Of a DNA stretch of 7,325 bases, positions 1 to 5,421 are shown one piece after another (within the stretch, counting starts at the first letter, position 1; each line of letters starts with the position of its first letter). The translations under genes were made by a program, and so were the position numbers. Below the pieces are notes generated by a model that saw only the letters and a program-made list of their open reading frames with translations, made no database searches and was not told the DNA's origin. Location of the stretch: NCBI GenBank assembly GCA_049594615.1, contig JBMYJR010000082.1:1-7325 (forward strand), in the 5' to 3' direction. Source of the DNA: CAXPZW01 sp049594615 (lineage in GTDB: Bacteria; Bacteroidota; Bacteroidia; Flavobacteriales_D; Sanyastnellaceae).

Positions 1-98
1 GTATCGTTGGTTTCGGGAGTTGCAGCTTCGGAGGCAGTGTTTTCTACTGCGGGCTGCTCTTCGGCGTTTTCAGCCGGTTTGTTGTTCTCTTCAGCCAT
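1..98 (-). CDS. N-terminal fragment of an acidic low-complexity protein (gene runs off the left edge)
   Basis: An ATG at 98-96 on the minus strand opens a frame that stays open for 32 codons to the window edge. The peptide begins MAEENNKPAENAEEQPAVEN and continues rich in Ala, Glu, Asn, Thr and Pro, so it is a disordered acidic leader with no signal peptide or membrane segment. A Bacteroidota-type -7 box lies about 90 bp upstream, and no Shine-Dalgarno sequence precedes the start, as is usual in this phylum. Acidic disordered N-termini of this sort occur on Bacteroidota ribosomal protein S1 and on DUF349-type proteins, among others. The visible part cannot distinguish these, so the product is left unnamed. 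That a gene starts here is fairly sure; its identity is not. Confidence 0.7.
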   Translation of the reverse strand, partial: MAEENNKPAENAEEQPAVENTASEAATPETND

Positions 99-154
99 GA
101 GGCTTTAAGGACTTGTATCTCACTGGCGGCCTTTCGTGAGAGGGGATTTCACTT

Positions 155-174
155 GCCAGGTGCCGCCCCCTGGC
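155..174 (-). promoter_or_regulatory. Small hairpin in the leader of the gene at 98
   Basis: On the minus strand GCCAGG and CCTGGC form a perfect 6-bp stem around an 8-nt G/C-rich loop. It sits between the candidate promoter at 189-196 and the start codon at 98, so it would be in the 5' untranslated region. No T-tract follows, so it is unlikely to be a terminator of the upstream gene. A regulatory role, such as feedback on a ribosomal protein mRNA, is speculation. A 6-bp stem may also be chance in GC-rich DNA. Confidence 0.25.
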
Positions 175-188
175 TGTTTCGAGGGCCG

Positions 189-196
189 CAAAAGTA
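189..196 (-). promoter_or_regulatory. Candidate Bacteroidota promoter -7 box (TACTTTTG)
   Basis: Read on the minus strand this is TACTTTTG, a full match to the Bacteroidota consensus TAnnTTTG, followed by CGGCCC, which resembles the usual sequence after such boxes. It faces the gene starting at 98 and would give a leader of roughly 85 nt. No TTG -33 element is visible at the expected 19-21 bp spacing, so the call rests on the -7 box and its position. It lies only 36 bp beyond the stop codon of the upstream gene. Confidence 0.5.
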
Positions 197-231
197 CACC
201 TTTTTTCTTGAAAATCCTTTCGGGTTGCGGG

Positions 232-1896
232 CTATTGCACGGCAAACCGTACCGCCATGCCTGAGGTTGTGCGCAGCACGTACCAGCCTGCGGTCCAACC
301 GCGTACGTCGATCCGGTCGGCTTCCACCACGTCCAGCACCCATTTGCCGTCCACGGTAAGCACGGTTCCAAACACTTTCTCACTCAAGTGGAGCACGCTG
401 GAAACCGGATTGGGATGGGCCTGCAGCAGGTCGCCTTCATCGAGCAGTTCGATGTTGGTGGGTTGTCCGTTGTTGGAATACTCCGGGGTGGTTCCCGCGA
501 ACCAAACAAAGGTTTCTGCGCCGTCGGTTTCACGGCCCATGGACACGTCGTTGGGAATGGTGATGGTGTTCCAAGCCACCTCGTCGGCAGCGGTAAAGCC
601 ATCGGGGCTATAAATCCCCAGTTCCTCTCCGCTGTCCTTCAGCTTGAAGCTGGTGTGGTTCCAGCCTTGAAGTCCGTCTTCATCGGCCCAGAAAAACTTC
701 CAGCTCCACGCGTCAACGACGGTACTGTCGTTGTCCAATGGCACCATCCACTTGGTGGGATTCTCGTGTTTGTCAGAGATGTAGTAGCCCGCCAAATCTA
801 CCGGGTACGGGTTTGGGTTGTAAATCTCAAACCAATCCGGGTGCCCGCCGCCCACATCGGCCGTATCGGTTTCGTTGTCGGGCATCCACTCGTTGATGTA
901 GAGTTCTTCAGGGGTGATGAACAGCAAGTCGTTCCAAGTGCGCGGAGTGGGTTGTGTGAATACCACACTCAAGTCGTCACCGCTGGACTGACGTCCGTAG
1001 CTCTCACCGTCGGCCAAGCCTGGGTAGATGTAAGTATCGGCCACCGACCCGTCGCTGCGGCGCAACACCAGCGAAGCTCCCTCTGAAGGCAAGCTCAGGG
1101 TCGCGTGATCATGGCCTTCTTCAGTTTCTCCATCGCACCAGAGCAGGTAGTGCCCACCGTCGGCCACGTAGGTGTCTGCAGGGTCGTCGTTGAGGAAGGT
1201 AAACACCTCTCCTGTCTCTACTACTTCAATGGTGAAGTCTCCGAGGCTGATGTTGAACAGGGACGGATTGTAGAGCTCAAGCCACGGTTCAAATTCATCT
1301 TCTTCGTCGTCAAAGTAGCCGGTGTTGGTGGGCATCACTTCGTTGATGAAAAGGGTATGAGGCGCTGGAGTCAGCACTTCATTGGGCGCATCAGGGGTAG
1401 CCACCGAAAAGTACTGCCAATCCTCACAGCCATCGCACACCCGGCCCAGGGAAACATCAGGAGCCATATCGCCGAACCAGAGGCTGTCCATAATGGTTTC
1501 GCCGTCGGGCTCCACCAAGTAGAGCTTCTCTCCATCTGCGCTCAACTTAAACGGCGCGTGAAACGCCTCGCCTTGTTCGGGGTCGTCGTCAATCCAGAAC
1601 AGCAAATGATTGCCTGCCACAATGGTCGTGTTGCCCAAATCGGTATCGGGAATCTGCCATTTGGTGAGCCAGTTGCGGTTATCGGTGAGGTAGCAGCCTG
1701 CCAAATTGAACAGGACTGGTGACGATCCCACGGGATAGTAGAACTCGATCCAATCGTCGAATTCCGAAAAATCATCCATGACGGTGGACTGGTTAGCGGC
1801 CATCACTTCATTGATGACCACCTGTCCTTGCAGGGTCGAACACGCCAGCAGCGTGCCCAACGTGCATGCGCATATGTACGTGTAGAGGGCTTTCAT
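232..1896 (-). CDS. Secreted protein with three lamin-tail-like domains and a T9SS type A sorting domain
   Basis: This 554-residue protein is probably exported and anchored on the cell surface or released through the type IX system. Residues 1-24 form a signal peptide with a hydrophobic core, and a likely cleavage is before Gln25 (LQG|Q). Three lamin-tail (LTD) beta-sandwich units follow at about 26-170, 182-318 and 332-476. Each opens with an INE motif (28, 184, 334), then an acidic stretch and a W-[ILF]-E-[FLI]-Y motif (49-53, 205-209, 355-359), and each ends near S-x-G-R. Residues 488-554 match a T9SS type A domain: HPNP, a beta-strand pattern, GWYVLR and the end VRFAVQ. LTD domains in bacterial surface proteins are thought to bind DNA, polysaccharide or other proteins; the ligand here is unknown. 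I chose Met at 1896 because it starts the signal peptide. Longer starts at 1926 and 2019 add non-signal residues. The domain calls are firm, the role is not. Confidence 0.88.
   Translation of the reverse strand: MKALYTYICACTLGTLLACSTLQGQVVINEVMAANQSTVMDDFSEFDDWIEFYYPVGSSPVLFNLAGCYLTDNRNWLTKWQIPDTDLGNTTIVAGNHLLFWIDDDPEQGEAFHAPFKLSADGEKLYLVEPDGETIMDSLWFGDMAPDVSLGRVCDGCEDWQYFSVATPDAPNEVLTPAPHTLFINEVMPTNTGYFDDEEDEFEPWLELYNPSLFNISLGDFTIEVVETGEVFTFLNDDPADTYVADGGHYLLWCDGETEEGHDHATLSLPSEGASLVLRRSDGSVADTYIYPGLADGESYGRQSSGDDLSVVFTQPTPRTWNDLLFITPEELYINEWMPDNETDTADVGGGHPDWFEIYNPNPYPVDLAGYYISDKHENPTKWMVPLDNDSTVVDAWSWKFFWADEDGLQGWNHTSFKLKDSGEELGIYSPDGFTAADEVAWNTITIPNDVSMGRETDGAETFVWFAGTTPEYSNNGQPTNIELLDEGDLLQAHPNPVSSVLHLSEKVFGTVLTVDGKWVLDVVEADRIDVRGWTAGWYVLRTTSGMAVRFAVQ
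469..1821 (-). repeat. Three tandem lamin-tail domain repeats (protein level)
   Basis: The units lie at about 1821-1387, 1353-943 and 903-469. They have a period of 150-156 residues measured from one INE motif to the next. Sequence identity between units is limited to the motif positions, so these are old protein-level duplications and not recent DNA repeats. Units 1 and 3 are closest: both carry a [YI]-x-D-[NK]-x-x-[NE]-x-x-TKW segment (residues 69-80 and 372-383) that unit 2 lacks. Confidence 0.75.
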
Positions 1897-1907
1897 TCCT
1901 TGCAGGT

Positions 1908-1915
1908 CGAATATA
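1908..1915 (-). promoter_or_regulatory. Weak candidate -7 box for the lamin-tail gene (TATATTCG)
   Basis: Minus-strand TATATTCG matches TAnnTTTG except for one base. It lies just 12 bp upstream of the chosen ATG at 1896, which would make the mRNA almost leaderless. No TTG element is visible at the correct spacing. If real, it would argue against the longer start at 1926, which lies upstream of the box. Confidence 0.25.
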
Positions 1916-1934
1916 GGATTTTCCATGTCCGCGT

Positions 1935-1942
1935 TACGTTTC
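1935..1942 (+). promoter_or_regulatory. Weak candidate -7 box for the aldehyde dehydrogenase operon (TACGTTTC)
   Basis: Plus-strand TACGTTTC matches TAnnTTTG at all but the last base, inside the divergent intergenic region. It would give a leader of about 70 nt before the start at 2018. There is no clear TTG at the expected spacing. TACCTTGC at 1995-2002 is a poorer alternative closer to the gene. If 1935-1942 is the promoter, the upstream start at 1925 could not be used. Confidence 0.22.
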
Positions 1943-1950
1943 CCTAACGT
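1936..1950. promoter_or_regulatory. Short inverted repeat between divergent genes
   Basis: ACGTT and AACGT form perfect 5-bp arms around TCCCT. The element lies in the 121-bp gap between the divergent lamin-tail and aldehyde dehydrogenase genes and overlaps the weak plus-strand -7 box. Position and symmetry would suit a regulator-binding site, but arms this short occur often by chance. Confidence 0.18.
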
Positions 1951-2017
1951 GCAATTTACTGCAGACCGAGGATGCCCGACTGCCTCAGGCGTCGTACCTT
2001 GCCGTCCCCGATTCATC

Positions 2018-3412
2018 ATGACCAGTACACGGCACGCCTTAAAATCCCCCCAAGCCGCAGCTATTCAGGCCGCGTTTGACCTGCAAATGGGGCATTACAA
2101 GACTGTTGGCAACTCCTCTGCGCGCGTTCGTAAAGCCAAGCTCAAAGCCCTTGAACATTGGATGCTGGAGCACAAGACCGACATCCGACAGGCCCTCCAC
2201 AACGACTTTGCCAAGCCCGGGTTTGAAACCGACTTCTCGGACACCTACATGGCTCTGAGCGAAGCCCGCCACGCCCGCCGCGAACTCCACCGCTGGATGC
2301 GCGACGAGCCGGTCAAAACACCGCTGGCCATGTTCGGTACCAAAGCTTGGGTGCGCCGCGAATCCAAAGGCGTGTGTCTGATCATGGCGCCCTGGAATTT
2401 TCCTTGGAACCTGGCTGTGGGGCCGTTGGTCAGCGCCATCGCCGCAGGCAACTGCGTCATCCTCAAACCCTCGGAACGTACCCCGCACACCACGGATCTG
2501 CTCGCCCGTATGGTCTCTGAGCTCTTCCCTCCTGAGGAGGTCACCGTTATTGGCGGCGCCGTCCCTGAAAGCCAAGACTTGCTGCGTCTGCCGTTCCACC
2601 ACATCTTTTTCACCGGGTCGCCCCAAGTGGGCAAAATCGTGATGGCGGCTGCCGCTGAACACCTGAGCTCAGTGACCTTGGAATTGGGCGGAAAATCACC
2701 CGCCATAGTGGATGCCTCGGCCAACATCAAGCGAGCCGCCCAGCGCATCACTTGGGGCCGCTTCTTCAATGCAGGTCAAACCTGTGTGGCCCCTGATTAT
2801 GTGTTGGTCGAAGCATCCGTCAAGGACGCCTTCGTGAAAGCCATGCACGAAACTGTGGCCGCATACTACGGAACGGACCCCGCCTCCAACCCGGACTACG
2901 GCAACGTAGTGGACGAAAAGCACGCAGCAACCATGCAGGACTTTGCACCCGGGGTGGCCAGCAAGGGCTCACATGTTCCTCCCACACTGGTTGTGGACGC
3001 TGACCCCTCAAGCCCTGCGCTGCAAACCGAAATATTTGGGCCCGTGCTGCCCATCCGCAGTTACACCTCCCCAGAGGAAGTGCTAGCATTCATTGAAGAA
3101 CGAGACCGCCCGCTGGCCTTCTATGTCTTCAGTAAAAAGGGCGCCTTCATCAACCAGATGCTACAGCACACCCGTGCAGGAAGCACAGGCATCAACCTGA
3201 CCGTGGGCCCCTTTGGTCACCGCGAGCTGCCCTTTGGTGGGGTCAACGCCAGTGGCATTGGCAAGGCACACGGCTGGTGGGGTTTCGAAGCGTTTACGAA
3301 CTTGCGCTCGGTGCACAAAAGCACCTTGCCGGTGAACTACCACTTCTTGGTCGCCCCGCCCTACAAGGGTTGGCGCCAGAAAGTGTTGAATATTGTAATG
3401 CGCTGGCTGTAA
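2018..3412 (+). CDS. Class 3 (ALDH3-type) NAD(P)-dependent aldehyde dehydrogenase
   Basis: This enzyme oxidises an aldehyde to its carboxylic acid with NAD+ or NADP+, in the cytoplasm or at the inner face of the membrane. The 464 residues fit the 450-480 usual for the ALDH3 branch. PWNFPWNL at 125-132 holds Asn127, which stabilises the oxyanion. FTGSPQVG at 198-205 is the nucleotide-binding turn. LELGGK at 221-226 carries the general base Glu222. FNAGQTCVAPDY at 250-261 carries catalytic Cys256 in the wording typical of ALDH3. EIFGP at 338-342 and PFGGVNASGIG at 405-415 are also conserved. The family includes fatty-aldehyde and coniferyl-aldehyde dehydrogenases; the substrate cannot be read from sequence. 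I chose Met at 2018 because the 31 codons from 1925 show no ALDH similarity and contain several Pro and Cys. The segment between His302 and the PPT motif at 321-323 looks about 7 residues shorter than in mammalian ALDH3. The transferase-like gene follows after 9 bp. Confidence 0.93.
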   Translation: MTSTRHALKSPQAAAIQAAFDLQMGHYKTVGNSSARVRKAKLKALEHWMLEHKTDIRQALHNDFAKPGFETDFSDTYMALSEARHARRELHRWMRDEPVKTPLAMFGTKAWVRRESKGVCLIMAPWNFPWNLAVGPLVSAIAAGNCVILKPSERTPHTTDLLARMVSELFPPEEVTVIGGAVPESQDLLRLPFHHIFFTGSPQVGKIVMAAAAEHLSSVTLELGGKSPAIVDASANIKRAAQRITWGRFFNAGQTCVAPDYVLVEASVKDAFVKAMHETVAAYYGTDPASNPDYGNVVDEKHAATMQDFAPGVASKGSHVPPTLVVDADPSSPALQTEIFGPVLPIRSYTSPEEVLAFIEERDRPLAFYVFSKKGAFINQMLQHTRAGSTGINLTVGPFGHRELPFGGVNASGIGKAHGWWGFEAFTNLRSVHKSTLPVNYHFLVAPPYKGWRQKVLNIVMRWL

Positions 3413-3421
3413 ACCATTTGC

Positions 3422-4501
3422 ATGCTTGTACAAACCTACTTCCCCCGCAAACTTTCGCCCAGTCGGTACGACCAGTACCTGGCTTCAGGATGGTTCCGTG
3501 GGTCTGTGATGTTGTACAAGATGGGCATGCTCTGTTTGGAAGGCGACGTGCAATCGGTGATCAACATCCGCTTGGATATCCGCACGTTTTCCCCGAGCAA
3601 GAGCCAGCGCAAACTCCTCACGCGAGCCGGCAAGCGCTACCGCACAGAAATTCGCCGCGCACGCATCGACAACAGCAAGGAGGCCCTCTACCAAGAGCAC
3701 AAGCACCGTTTCAAGGGCTTCATCCACCACAGCCTTACAGATTACCTCAACAGCGGCTTTGCTTCCACGGTGTTTGACACCTACGAAGTGTGCGTGTTTG
3801 ACGGCGACGAATTGGTGGCTGCGAGCTTTTTTGACCTCGGCAAGGAATCCATGGCCTCGCTGCTTTGCGTGTACAAAGACAGCTACGCCCGCAGCAGCCT
3901 GGGCAAATACACCCTGCTCTGCGAAATCGCATTTGCTCAAAAACGAGGGCTCAAATGGTTCTACCCTGGCTACGTCCTACAACCTTCGCGCTCGTTTGAC
4001 TACAAACTGGAGGTGGGCCAATTCCAGTACTACAACGCCAACAAGCGATGGGTCAGACTGGATGCTCAAAAACCCTCCGAAACCGCTGCAGTCGCCTATC
4101 TAGAGCGAACCGATGACCTGCGGCAAGCCCTGCAAGCCAAGGGATTGGAATACAAGCAATGGCTCTACCCCTTCTTCACCATGGGGTACTTGGAGTATTG
4201 GGACGTGAAGTTCCTCTCCTGCCCCATTTTCCTCGAAGTATCTTTTGGCCGTCCCGGACGCGAGATGCTCACCATCAGCTACGAAGCCGACAGCCAGATG
4301 TATATGCTACTGCTGGTCACCCCTGCAGAAGAGCACTACCACCTGTTGAACATGGAGGTCAGTGCTGATTTCTACCAGCAAAAGGACTACTTCATGGACC
4401 TGATCAAAGTCTCACAGCTCATCTTGATTTCCTCAGACTTGCACGAAATCGTGGACGCCACTTGGCGCATCGCCAATGCCGCGCCCAAGGACTTAGGCTA
4501 G
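3422..4501 (+). CDS. Divergent arginyl-tRNA-protein transferase (ATE/Bpt)-like protein
   Basis: The middle of this 359-residue protein resembles the C-terminal catalytic domain of aminoacyl-tRNA-protein transferases, which attach Arg or Leu to protein N-termini to mark them for degradation. Visible matches are: the N-domain stretch FSPSKSQRK (56-64), like the family's PSRSQRR; HRFKGFIHHSLTDYL (95-109); VFDGDELVAASFFDLG (125-140); RSSLGKY (157-163); YPGY (181-184); and FDYKLEV (192-198), like the family's YK-x-x-F. It departs from the family in two ways. The paired N-terminal cysteines that bind a metal or Fe-S cluster are missing, with only Cys38 in the matching area. Past about residue 210 there is an extra tail of roughly 150 residues I do not recognise. 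Similar long forms probably exist across Bacteroidota. It has no signal peptide or membrane segment. It starts 9 bp after the aldehyde dehydrogenase and probably shares its transcript. Fold assignment is good; transferase activity is unproven. Confidence 0.75.
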   Translation: MLVQTYFPRKLSPSRYDQYLASGWFRGSVMLYKMGMLCLEGDVQSVINIRLDIRTFSPSKSQRKLLTRAGKRYRTEIRRARIDNSKEALYQEHKHRFKGFIHHSLTDYLNSGFASTVFDTYEVCVFDGDELVAASFFDLGKESMASLLCVYKDSYARSSLGKYTLLCEIAFAQKRGLKWFYPGYVLQPSRSFDYKLEVGQFQYYNANKRWVRLDAQKPSETAAVAYLERTDDLRQALQAKGLEYKQWLYPFFTMGYLEYWDVKFLSCPIFLEVSFGRPGREMLTISYEADSQMYMLLLVTPAEEHYHLLNMEVSADFYQQKDYFMDLIKVSQLILISSDLHEIVDATWRIANAAPKDLG

Positions 4502-5254
4502 GTGAATGCCTACCGGGCAGTGGTCTGACCCGAAGATGTCGTTGAGGATCACCGCCTCTTCAACGCGCGCATCGAGCACCGGAGAGGCCAATACGTAATC
4601 CAAACGCCAGCCCACATTCTTCTCGCGTGCGCCGCCGCGGAAGCTCCACCAGCTGTACTTCACCGTATCGGGATGACGGCTCCGGAAGGTATCCACAAAC
4701 CCGGCTTCCAAAAAGCGGGTCATGCCGTCAATTTCCTGCTGGGTGTAACCCGGGGTTTTGTTGTAGTTGGATTTGGGGCGAGCAATGTCAATCTCTTGGT
4801 GCGCCACATTAAAATCCCCCATGACTACTACCGGCTTGTGCACTTCGAGGTCCTTCAGGTAGGCGCAAAAGTCGCGGTCCCAACGCTGGCGTTCCTCGAG
4901 CCGCACCAAACCGCTCTTGGAGTTGGGCACATACACGCTGGTCACATACAGGTTGTCGTATTCGGCGGTGATGATGCGGCCTTCTTGATCGTGCTCCTGA
5001 ATGCCCATATCACGGTGTACCTGCACAGGTTCTTGTTTGGAGAGGATGGCAGTGCCACTGTACCCTTTTTTAACCGCGTGATTGGCATACACGTAATAGC
5101 CTTTCAAATCGGCCAAGGCCTCGAGTACTTGGTCTTCTTGGGCCTTGGTTTCTTGCAAACCCAGCACATCGGGGTTGAACTGTTCCACGGAGCCATTGAA
5201 GTCTTTTTTGACCGCGGCGCGCAGGCCGTTTACGTTCCAAGAGTAGATGCGCAT
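4493..5254 (-). CDS. xth: Exodeoxyribonuclease III / AP endonuclease
   Basis: This 253-residue DNA-repair enzyme of the ExoIII/APE1 family cuts the backbone at abasic sites and removes 3' blocking groups, using a divalent metal. The full active-site set is present: Asn7 in SWNVNGLRA, the metal ligand Glu35 in LQETK, Tyr108 in VYVPN, Asp147 and Asn149 in GDFNVAH, Asp219 in RLDYVL, and Asp244-His245 in SDHCPV at the C-terminus. The wording is closer to the ExoA/APE1 branch than to E. coli ExoIII, and the length is normal. Met at 5254 is the start because the MRIYSWNVNG strand begins the fold; 21 further upstream codons to 5317 run through the terminator. No Shine-Dalgarno sequence precedes it. 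The last 9 bp overlap the end of the convergent transferase-like gene. The gene looks monocistronic, with its own candidate promoter at 5271-5301. Confidence 0.95.
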   Translation of the reverse strand: MRIYSWNVNGLRAAVKKDFNGSVEQFNPDVLGLQETKAQEDQVLEALADLKGYYVYANHAVKKGYSGTAILSKQEPVQVHRDMGIQEHDQEGRIITAEYDNLYVTSVYVPNSKSGLVRLEERQRWDRDFCAYLKDLEVHKPVVVMGDFNVAHQEIDIARPKSNYNKTPGYTQQEIDGMTRFLEAGFVDTFRSRHPDTVKYSWWSFRGGAREKNVGWRLDYVLASPVLDARVEEAVILNDIFGSDHCPVGIHLA

Positions 5255-5270
5255 AGGAGGAATTTTGCGC

Positions 5271-5301
5271 ACAAGGTACTCCCCCGCCCGGCCGGTTCCA
5301 A
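5271..5301 (-). promoter_or_regulatory. Candidate promoter of the exonuclease gene
   Basis: On the minus strand a TTG (5301-5299) is followed after exactly 20 bp by TACCTTGT (5278-5271). The spacing is that of a Bacteroidota -33/-7 pair. The -7 box has the TAnnTT half but not the final TG. The leader would be about 10 nt, and the promoter starts right after the T-tract of the preceding terminator, a sensible place for it. Confidence 0.4.
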
Positions 5302-5304
5302 GGC

Positions 5305-5334
5305 AAAAAAGAAACACCCGCTGGAAACAGCGGG
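5305..5334 (-). terminator. Rho-independent terminator between the repeat protein and exonuclease genes
   Basis: Read on the minus strand, CCCGCTG (5334-5328), the tetraloop TTTC and CAGCGGG (5323-5317) make a perfect 7-bp GC-rich stem. It is followed by TGTTTC and six T residues down to 5305. This is a textbook intrinsic terminator for transcripts leaving the large gene on the right. It is the second of two hairpins in the same gap. The plus strand has no T-tract after the stem, so it acts in one direction. Confidence 0.75.
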
Positions 5335-5371
5335 GCTTCCCCTTTAATCAAACGCTGCACTGCTTATAACA

Positions 5372-5402
5372 GCAAAAGCCGGCCAATCGGACCGGCTTTT
5401 GC
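5372..5402. terminator. Strong symmetrical hairpin terminator
   Basis: GCAAAAGCCGG (5372-5382) and CCGGCTTTTGC (5392-5402) form a perfect 11-bp inverted repeat with a 9-nt loop. The arms carry an A-tract on one side and a T-tract on the other, so the same hairpin ends in TTTT on either strand. It lies 20 bp after the stop codon of the large minus-strand gene and is its likely primary terminator. Confidence 0.8.
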
Positions 5403-5421
5403 CTAATTATGTTGTTTAACT

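Noticed and set aside
388..1722. Long plus-strand open frames opposite the lamin-tail gene (388-1086 and 1105-1722)
   Set aside because: They are antisense to a gene with firm domain matches, and their translations show no recognisable motifs.
1925..2017. Upstream start at 1925 adding 31 residues to the aldehyde dehydrogenase
   Set aside because: The added residues do not resemble ALDH3 N-termini, and the 464-residue form has the normal length.
1897..2019. Upstream in-frame starts (1926 and 2019) that extend the lamin-tail protein
   Set aside because: They would put 10 or 41 polar residues before a clear signal peptide and cross the candidate promoter.
4494..4512. TAGGC/GCCTA inverted repeat at the convergent gene ends
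   Set aside because: A 5-bp stem with a 9-nt loop, no T-tract on either side, and inside coding sequence.
5255..5260. AGGAGG that looks like a Shine-Dalgarno sequence
   Set aside because: It is on the plus strand, where no gene starts; on the coding strand it reads CCTCCT.
5255..5317. Upstream start extending the exonuclease by 21 residues
   Set aside because: The family begins at MRIYSWNVNG, and the extension overlaps the promoter and terminator.
4673..5347. Plus-strand open frame opposite the exonuclease gene
   Set aside because: It is antisense to a gene with a complete active site; an effect of GC-rich codon use.
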